Shown: positions 58,280 through 64,000 of the stretch, in pieces
Layout: every line of letters begins with the position of its first letter
How positions within the stretch are numbered: position 1 is the first letter of the stretch
Assembly: GCF_004331155.1 (NCBI RefSeq)
Contig: NZ_SJNZ01000002.1
Coordinates: 62,001 to 126,000 of the forward strand
DNA length: 64,000 nucleotides
Direction of reading: 5' to 3'
Origin: Acinetobacter terrestris
Lineage (GTDB): Bacteria; Pseudomonadota; Gammaproteobacteria; Pseudomonadales; Moraxellaceae
The notes under the pieces: generated by a model
The model's input: the letters and a program-made list of their open reading frames with translations, nothing else
What the model was told of the DNA's origin: nothing
The model's database searches: none
Position numbers and translations under genes: made by a program

Positions 58280-58681
58280 ATGTCATTTCTTCCCTCCGTT
58301 GGTCTGTTTACCACGCTTTGCTTATTGTATGGATGTGCTACCTCCCCAATCACCACCGCACAACAACGTGAAGCTTACTTGCAGCAATTCATTGGGCAGA
58401 CCAGCCAAAGTATTCAAGCCAACCTGGATTTGAGCAGTATCGATTATCAGCAAGTACAATCACCTGCCCTAGATAATCAGACACTCACTTATACCGTGAT
58501 TCGTCCTATCACCATTCCTGCACCCATGGCACAAAATCCTGCTGACATCGATTCTGGTGCAGTCCCCATACAAATCACGCCTCGAGCGCAAAGCTATGAT
58601 GTGAACTTGCAATGCAAAATTATCTTCCGTTTAGAAAACAACATTGCCAAGTCTGTTCATTACTCAGGACGAACCTGCTAA
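58280..58681 (+). CDS. Small lipoprotein of unknown function
   Basis: 133 residues from ATG 58280, chosen because it follows GGAGAAAG and begins a lipoprotein signal (MSFLPSVGLFTTLCLLYGC, lipobox LYGC); upstream in-frame starts lack this. The mature part has QTSQSIQANLDLSSIDYQQV, a Pro/Ile-rich stretch and a Cys pair (NLQCKIIFRL, YSGRTC) that may form a disulfide. It is an intact tandem copy of the frameshifted gene before it. I do not recognise a named family. Confidence 0.75.
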   Translation: MSFLPSVGLFTTLCLLYGCATSPITTAQQREAYLQQFIGQTSQSIQANLDLSSIDYQQVQSPALDNQTLTYTVIRPITIPAPMAQNPADIDSGAVPIQITPRAQSYDVNLQCKIIFRLENNIAKSVHYSGRTC

Positions 58682-58700
58682 ATCAGGCCAAAATATCCAT

Positions 58701-58731
58701 AAAAAACGCAGCTCTTTGGCTGCGTTTTTTT
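58701..58731. terminator. Bidirectional terminator between the lipoprotein gene and leuB
   Basis: Perfect stem AAAAAACGCAGC / GCTGCGTTTTTT with a 6-base loop, between convergent genes. Confidence 0.9.
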
Positions 58732-58748
58732 ATTTAGATCTTGATGGC

Positions 58749-59828
58749 TTAGTTCAGAGCTGTAACCACAGCTTGACCCATTTCAACAGTACCCACTTTG
58801 CTCATGCCTTCAGACATAATATCTGCTGTACGCAAACCTTGGTCTAATACATTACCTACAGCATCTTCAATGGCTTGTGCAGCAGTTTCTTCACGGAAAG
58901 TATAACGAAGCATCATGGCAACCGAAAGAATGGTTGCAAGTGGATTTGCCAGGTTTTGACCTGCGATGTCTGGTGCCGAACCGTGGCAAGGTTCATACAT
59001 GCCCTTACCATTTTCATCTAAAGATGCAGATGGCAACATACCAATTGAACCGGTTAACATTGCCGCTTCATCCGACAGGATATCACCGAACAAGTTAGAC
59101 GTTACAATCACGTCAAACTGTTTAGGCGCACGTACCAATTGCATAGCGGCATTGTCCACATACATGTGTGACAGGTTGATCTCTGGATATTCTGCTTCTT
59201 TCATTGCAGTAACTGTTTGTTTCCAAAGCTCAGTCACTTCAAGGACATTGGCTTTATCGACAGAACATACTTTACCACCACGTAAGCCTGCAAGCTCAAA
59301 TGCTACTTTGGCAATACGCTTGATTTCAGATTCTGAATAAACGTCAGTGTTAAAGCCTTGTTTTTCACCGTTTTCGAGTTCACGAATACCGCGTGGTTGA
59401 CCGAAGTAGATACCACCGGTCAATTCGCGAACGATGAGAATATCTAAGCCAGATACGATTTCCGGTTTTAAGCTTGAAGCATCTGCCAATTGTGGATACA
59501 AGATTGCAGGACGCAAGTTAGCAAAAAGATTGAGTTCACTACGTAATTTTAATAGACCACGTTCCGGGCGAATTGAGCGTTCGATCGCGTCCCATTTAGG
59601 ACCACCGACCGCACCCAGTAAAATTGCGTCTGCTTTTTTTGCCTGTTCAGATGTTTGTTCAGGATATGGAGCACCATACGCATCAATCGCGGCACCACCC
59701 AATAAACCTTGTTCCCAAGTCAAACCTAAATTGAATTTTTCATTTACGCGTGTGAGTACTTGCTCTGCGGCTTTAACAATTTCAGGACCGATGCCGTCAC
59801 CAGCTAAAATCAAAATATGTTTAGACAT
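58749..59828 (-). CDS. leuB: 3-isopropylmalate dehydrogenase
   Basis: 359 residues from ATG 59828 ([20 protein letters not shown]); an in-frame ATG at 59840 is less typical. It oxidises and decarboxylates isopropylmalate with NAD+ and Mg2+, the third leucine step. Motifs: [71 protein letters not shown]. It is the last gene of leuC-leuD-lipoprotein-leuB. Confidence 0.97.
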   Translation of the reverse strand: MSKHILILAGDGIGPEIVKAAEQVLTRVNEKFNLGLTWEQGLLGGAAIDAYGAPYPEQTSEQAKKADAILLGAVGGPKWDAIERSIRPERGLLKLRSELNLFANLRPAILYPQLADASSLKPEIVSGLDILIVRELTGGIYFGQPRGIRELENGEKQGFNTDVYSESEIKRIAKVAFELAGLRGGKVCSVDKANVLEVTELWKQTVTAMKEAEYPEINLSHMYVDNAAMQLVRAPKQFDVIVTSNLFGDILSDEAAMLTGSIGMLPSASLDENGKGMYEPCHGSAPDIAGQNLANPLATILSVAMMLRYTFREETAAQAIEDAVGNVLDQGLRTADIMSEGMSKVGTVEMGQAVVTALN

Positions 59829-59852
59829 GAGATTTTCCATTTTTCAATTCAG

Positions 59853-60437
59853 TCATTTGACTGATGGGGATTTTAAATTTTTTTGTTCTACAAACTCGCC
59901 TAAGCCATTCAGGACATTATAAGGTTTGCAGAAACGCCGAATGGTCATTTGCTCTTGCTGAAGCTCAACACAGAGTGGATCAGGTGCAGAGGCATTCAAC
60001 AAATTACCTTTATGATGGGTTCGGTCACGATACATCTTAAAGGTATAGTGTTTTTGCGACATGAAATTGTGGAATACATGCAAAGTTTCAGCGCGGTCTG
60101 TCGAGATCGGATAGAAGCGAATCACCAATTCATGCGGTCCTTTCGGTACAGACAAAAACAAGGGATTAGCGTCATTTAATGACTTCTCTTTTAAACGGAC
60201 AATCCCTTGCTGAATGGCTTCACGACCCACCCGATGACTTTGAGCATCGACAATGTGAATCTGATCCAAACGTTCAAATTCACATTGTTCTGTACCGCTA
60301 CAGAAGATCAAGGCATTCAATTCTGTCGATTTTGTTTCTTTCACATGTTTAATGCGTACGGTATCAATGCTTTGGCATGCACTTAAGGATGCGACCATAA
60401 GACCAAGTACCGCAAGCTGACCATAAACTTTTGCCAC
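59853..60437 (-). CDS. Lipoprotein of unknown function inside the leu operon
   Basis: 194 residues from GTG 60437, which follows GAGGGGG with about 8-base spacing and starts a lipoprotein signal (MAKVYGQLAVLGLMVASLSA, Cys21); a TTG at 60467 gives a poor leader. The mature part has ALIFCSGTEQCEFERLDQIH, PKGPHELVIRFYPISTDRAE and CVELQQEQMTIRRFCKPY, with four Cys. It lies between leuD and leuB on the same strand with short gaps, so it is co-transcribed with leucine genes without an obvious reason. Confidence 0.75.
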   Translation of the reverse strand: MAKVYGQLAVLGLMVASLSACQSIDTVRIKHVKETKSTELNALIFCSGTEQCEFERLDQIHIVDAQSHRVGREAIQQGIVRLKEKSLNDANPLFLSVPKGPHELVIRFYPISTDRAETLHVFHNFMSQKHYTFKMYRDRTHHKGNLLNASAPDPLCVELQQEQMTIRRFCKPYNVLNGLGEFVEQKNLKSPSVK

Positions 60438-60539
60438 TGTTCGAGCCCCCTCACCAATTAAAGCCAACGAGATATTTTTATGGACTCGATATTAGCAAGA
60501 GTTAAGCTCCGATACTACTAGCGCTGAAAATTCAAACAA

Positions 60540-61190
60540 TTAACTGCGAATTTCCTGAAATACCCAAGGACGCGATTGCTTGGTTTTCTCTTCATAGACA
60601 CGAATATCATCTGCGGCTTGAAGAGTTAAACCAATATCGTCCAAACCATTCAATAAACAATGTTTACGAAATGGGTCAACTTCAAATTTAAAGCTTTCGC
60701 CCGATGGTGTACGTACTTCTTGGGCTTCAAGATCAATAGTTAACTGGTAACCTTCAGTCGCAAAGCATTCTTTAAATAATTGATCCACAATCTGTTCAGA
60801 TAAGATCACCGGCAACATGCCGTTTTTAAAGCTGTTGTTAAAGAAGATGTCTGCATAACTTGGTGCAATCACGGTACGGAAACCGTATTCTTCCAATGCC
60901 CACGGTGCATGTTCACGACTTGAACCACAACCGAAGTTGGCACGAGAAATCAAGATTGAAGCGCCTTGATAACGCGGTTGGTTCAACGCAAAATCAGGAT
61001 TTTTTGGGCGTTTTGAGTTATCTAAACCCAAATAACCTTCATCCAAATAACGCAATTCATCAAACAGGTTTTCACCGAAACCGGTACGTTTAATCGATTT
61101 CAAAAACTGTTTTGGAATAATTAAATCTGTATCGACATTGGCACGGTCTAATGGTGCAACGATACCTTGTTCAACGGTATATTTTTTCAT
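60540..61190 (-). CDS. leuD: 3-isopropylmalate dehydratase small subunit
   Basis: 216 residues, starting [20 protein letters not shown]. It contains [20 protein letters not shown] and the active-site loop [15 protein letters not shown]. With LeuC it interconverts 2- and 3-isopropylmalate. It lies 24 bases after leuC. Confidence 0.97.
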   Translation of the reverse strand: MKKYTVEQGIVAPLDRANVDTDLIIPKQFLKSIKRTGFGENLFDELRYLDEGYLGLDNSKRPKNPDFALNQPRYQGASILISRANFGCGSSREHAPWALEEYGFRTVIAPSYADIFFNNSFKNGMLPVILSEQIVDQLFKECFATEGYQLTIDLEAQEVRTPSGESFKFEVDPFRKHCLLNGLDDIGLTLQAADDIRVYEEKTKQSRPWVFQEIRS

Positions 61191-61214
61191 GTTGTTTACT
61201 CCTATTAGCCGAAA

Positions 61215-62648
61215 TTAGAATGAACGTACGTCAACGAAATGACCTGCAATTGCAGCTGCTGCCGCCATGGCTGGACTCACCAAGTGCGTACGACCGCCAT
61301 TACCCTGACGACCTTCGAAGTTACGGTTAGAGGTTGAGGCACAGTGCTCGCCCGGTTGCAATTTGTCAGCATTCATCGCCAAGCACATAGAACAGCCTGG
61401 TTCACGCCATTCAAAGCCAGCTTCCAAGAATACTTGATCCAAACCTTCCGCTTCGGCTTGCTGTTTCACCAAACCAGAACCCGGAACCACCATCGCCTGT
61501 TTAATTGAAGATGCAACTTTACGGCCTTTAATCACTTCCGCAGCAGCGCGAATATCTTCAATACGCGAGTTGGTGCACGAACCAATAAATACGCGGTCTA
61601 ACTGAATGTCAGCCAATGCCTGACCTGCATTTAAACCCATATATTGATAAGCACGAGTCCAGTCCTTGCGTTGCACGTCGTCTTTGGCTTGCTCTAAAGT
61701 CGGCACGGCTTCAGACACCGGAATCACCATTTCAGGCGATGTTCCCCAAGACACTTGCGGTTCAATTTCTTCACCTTGCAACACCACGACAGTGTCAAAG
61801 TGTGCGCCCTCGTCCGAATGCAAGGTATTCCAGTATTCAACGGCTTGATCCCACTGCTCAGCTTTTGGTGCGTAGTTACGACCTTTGACATATTCAATCG
61901 TTTTGTCATCGACAGCGACCATACCCACACGTGCACCGGCTTCAATCGCCATGTTACACACAGTCATACGACCTTCGATCGACATGTCACGGAAGACCTG
62001 ACCACCGAATTCAATCGCATGACCTGTACCACCCGCCGTACCAATTTTACCAATGATCGCTAACACCACATCTTTTGAAGTGACGCCTTGACCTAATACG
62101 CCATCCACACGCACTAACATGTTCTTCATTTTCTTTTGAATTAAGCATTGAGTCGCCAATACATGTTCAACTTCTGAAGTACCAATCCCGTGTGCCAAGC
62201 AACCAAATGCACCATGCGTCGCCGTATGTGAATCACCGCATACCACGGTCATACCCGGCAAAGTCAAACCCTGTTCAGGTCCAACCACGTGCGCGATCCC
62301 TTGACGGATATCATTGATTTTAAATTCAACGATATTGAAAGCTTCACAGTTGTCATCCAAAGTTTGAACCTGGATTCGTGAAGTTTCATCTTCAATACCT
62401 GCAATACCTTGATCACGTTCAGCTTTTGAGGTCGGCACATTATGGTCTGGAGTAGCGATATTGGCACTTAAACGCCAAGGTTTACGACCGGCAAGCTGTA
62501 AACCTTCAAAAGCTTGGGGTGAGGTTACTTCATGCAATAAATGACGATCGATATAAAGTAAGGCTGAGCCATCATCTCGTTGTTTTACTAAATGGTCATC
62601 CCACAATTTGTCATATAAAGTCTTTGCTTTTTGGGTATTGCCTGCCAT
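61215..62648 (-). CDS. leuC: 3-isopropylmalate dehydratase large subunit
   Basis: 477 residues from ATG 62648 ([20 protein letters not shown]), which follows GGAG with 9-base spacing; an upstream ATG at 62663 is rejected. An aconitase-fold protein binding a [4Fe-4S] cluster through Cys in [10 protein letters not shown] and [30 protein letters not shown] is the family signature. First gene of the leu operon; 332 bases upstream are non-coding. Confidence 0.97.
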   Translation of the reverse strand: MAGNTQKAKTLYDKLWDDHLVKQRDDGSALLYIDRHLLHEVTSPQAFEGLQLAGRKPWRLSANIATPDHNVPTSKAERDQGIAGIEDETSRIQVQTLDDNCEAFNIVEFKINDIRQGIAHVVGPEQGLTLPGMTVVCGDSHTATHGAFGCLAHGIGTSEVEHVLATQCLIQKKMKNMLVRVDGVLGQGVTSKDVVLAIIGKIGTAGGTGHAIEFGGQVFRDMSIEGRMTVCNMAIEAGARVGMVAVDDKTIEYVKGRNYAPKAEQWDQAVEYWNTLHSDEGAHFDTVVVLQGEEIEPQVSWGTSPEMVIPVSEAVPTLEQAKDDVQRKDWTRAYQYMGLNAGQALADIQLDRVFIGSCTNSRIEDIRAAAEVIKGRKVASSIKQAMVVPGSGLVKQQAEAEGLDQVFLEAGFEWREPGCSMCLAMNADKLQPGEHCASTSNRNFEGRQGNGGRTHLVSPAMAAAAAIAGHFVDVRSF

Positions 62649-62980
62649 GTCGACGCGCTCCATAGAACTGGGTAATGCTTTTATTAACTTCGATTATAAC
62701 CACGTATTCGCATAAATCTAATTTATCATTTTTATTAGTTTGAAAACTTTTTGGAATTAGTTATTAGTCTATCTAAAGCTGCACTTTTGCAAAATTTTAT
62801 CTGCATACTTTTCAAATCAAGACGCTATTTACGCATGGTTTTTGAACCCATCAAAATCGATTATTTCGTTACCGAGCAGCCTCAACTTTGCATAAAATGA
62901 TCGAGTCTATGCTGCATAGGCAACTTCAATTTACCTACACACTGAATGATTTCAAAACTTGTCAGTAACTAACCAAGCAC
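62649..62980. other. Non-coding region upstream of leuC
   Basis: 332 bases, AT-rich, on the leu operon's promoter side and after the small gene at 62981. I looked for a leucine-codon leader peptide and attenuator hairpin and saw neither. Confidence 0.45.
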
Positions 62981-63172
62981 CTATTTCGCAGAATACTCTT
63001 TACTCTGTGCCAGTTGCTCAATCGCCTTGATTAATTCAGCCCTGGCCTGATTACACTCAGCAGCGGCTCTGTTTTCATCACCTTCATCGTCTGCAAGCTC
63101 GTAGACACCCATCCTTTTTTCGACCGCTTCTTCGAATATATCCAACAAGTATTTAATATGTTTAATGTCCAT
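62981..63172 (-). CDS. Small acidic protein of unknown function
   Basis: 63 residues, predicted helical, acidic (MDIKHIKYLLDIFEEAVEKR, then AELIKAIEQLAQSKEYSAK). A strong AGCAGGAGATAAATC ribosome site before ATG 63172 supports a real gene. No signal peptide or domain is recognised. Confidence 0.6.
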   Translation of the reverse strand: MDIKHIKYLLDIFEEAVEKRMGVYELADDEGDENRAAAECNQARAELIKAIEQLAQSKEYSAK

Positions 63173-63347
63173 GATTTATCTCCTGCTAGAAATGCATCAG
63201 TAATTGATACCGTGCACTTGTTTTTATAATTGACCCACTTTCCAATTCGTAAAACCGATTTAAAAATACAATATATTCGTTTTTACAAATTAAATAAGAC
63301 TGATTATCATTTAGCCATATCCCGAGTAAAGATTGAGGACTTAGCCC

Positions 63348-63602
63348 ATGGCTCATATTCAAAAATTCGTTGACAACAACCAGCGTATGTTTAAGAAAAC
63401 CTTTAGCTATTACATTATGCACATCACCATTGCCATGTTGGTAGGCTATTTCGTGACAGGAAGTATCTGGATGGCTTTAACCCTAAGCTTACTTGAGCCC
63501 ACCATTCAGGCCTTTGCCTTCTTTTTCCATGAAAAAGTGTGGGAAGCAAAAGCAGCTAAAAATACCCGACAGCAAGAATATAACCAGTTAAACGCAAGTT
63601 AA
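63348..63602 (+). CDS. DUF2061 membrane protein
   Basis: 84 residues. Two hydrophobic segments (about 24-40 and 42-60) with the DUF2061 pattern RMFKKTFSYYIMHITIAMLV and GSIWMALTLSLLEPTIQAFA; the tail HEKVWEAKAAKNTRQQEYNQ is basic and soluble. Inner membrane; function unknown. It is divergent from the small gene at 62981. Confidence 0.85.
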   Translation: MAHIQKFVDNNQRMFKKTFSYYIMHITIAMLVGYFVTGSIWMALTLSLLEPTIQAFAFFFHEKVWEAKAAKNTRQQEYNQLNAS

Positions 63603-63641
63603 ACTATATGAGTCTTGGGTTTAGGTGTGCTCTTCTTTATT

Positions 63642-63675
63642 AAAATCACTCTCCTTTATAGAGTGATTTTTTATT
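63642..63675 (+). terminator. Terminator after the DUF2061 gene
   Basis: Stem AAAATCACTCT / AGAGTGATTTT with a T tract. Confidence 0.85.
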
Positions 63676-63792
63676 TCCATGATTCAAATTTACATCTTTA
63701 TACATTTTTATGTATATATTTTAGGATTAGATTCACTATTAATATAATAATATTTTATAATTATCTTAATATTGTATAACCAGACTATTACT

Positions 63793-64000
63793 ATGAATCT
63801 TGCTGCTTTTGAAGCGTTTGTTAAAGTCATGGAAACCGGCTCTATTTCACTGGCTGCCGATCTGTTATTTATTACCCAACCGGCAGTGACTAAACGAATT
63901 CATAGTCTAGAAGAATATTTTGGAGTGAAACTTTTTGAATCTGCAGGTCGTGGCGTTCAAGCGACCCATGCCGCACATTCGCTGCTACCCAAAGTTAAAA
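63793..64000 (+). CDS. LysR-family transcriptional regulator, N-terminal part (cut by window edge)
   Basis: 69 codons from ATG 63793 to the window end. The LysR helix-turn-helix is plain: LAAFEAFVKVMETGSISLAA, then QPAVTKRIHSLEEYFGVKLF and GRGVQATHAA. The effector domain lies outside, so the ligand and target cannot be inferred. A terminator separates it from the DUF2061 gene. Confidence 0.9.
   Translation, partial: MNLAAFEAFVKVMETGSISLAADLLFITQPAVTKRIHSLEEYFGVKLFESAGRGVQATHAAHSLLPKVK

Overview
The window looks like chromosomal DNA of an Acinetobacter-type gammaproteobacterium (Moraxellaceae). This is inferred from the gene content and order, the protein sequences (for example an acetolactate synthase large subunit with a TTG start and a GEAS thiamine motif, and a MacA-MacB-outer-membrane-lipoprotein trio) and the moderately low G+C with A-rich intergenic DNA. 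No rRNA, tRNA, CRISPR array, intact insertion sequence or prophage was seen. Most of the window is core chromosome; accessory or decayed patches sit between core genes.

Layout. 0-2.4 kb: left-running chaperone-usher fimbrial operon (pilin, chaperone, usher cut by the window edge), with a hairpin between pilin and chaperone, followed upstream by about 1 kb of extremely AT-rich non-coding DNA. 3.3-7.9 kb: a secreted protein and the branched-chain amino acid operon ilvI-ilvN-ilvC, whose 3' end is followed by two extra degenerate copies of the ilvC tail, each with its own hairpin. 8.7-18.7 kb: DUF4124 protein, leuS, lptE, holA and the macA-macB-tolC-type tripartite exporter. 18.7-19.9 kb: an orphan Cys/His hydrolase-like gene with a decayed gene beside it. 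19.9-23.8 kb: thyA, folA, a DUF4105 membrane protein, a META-domain lipoprotein and msrA. 23.8-29.7 kb: exbD-exbB-tonB with a Fur-box-like site, purU, a TetR regulator divergent from an aldehyde dehydrogenase around a perfect palindrome, then rpmB-rpmG.

29.7-43.7 kb: a KefB-type antiporter, small conserved proteins, an RRM protein, a UvrD/Rep-type helicase, glycerate kinase, an HdeD-like protein, a metzincin-like protein, a NYN-LOTUS protein, topA, a possible degenerate PIN-like protein, and slyX. 43.7-49.9 kb: uup, a lipid A acyltransferase, a glycosyltransferase, a GNAT enzyme and an EEP-family phosphohydrolase. 50-56 kb: asd, a FimV homologue split into two genes, asparaginase and truA. 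56-64 kb: an AraC regulator, infA, a tandem pair of lipoprotein genes of which the first is frameshifted twice, the leuC-leuD-(lipoprotein)-leuB operon, two small proteins and the start of a LysR gene.

The genes serve branched-chain amino acid synthesis (ilv, leu), folate and one-carbon metabolism (thyA, folA, purU), envelope biogenesis (lptE, acyltransferase, TonB system, exporter) and translation (leuS, rpmB, rpmG, infA, truA). No complete novel multi-gene system was found. The oddities most worth following are the triplicated ilvC tail, the orphan hydrolase with a broken neighbour, the split FimV, the twice-frameshifted lipoprotein, and two PIN/NYN-like plus helix-turn-helix proteins on either side of topA. 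All functional calls come from reading sequence motifs; no database search was run.
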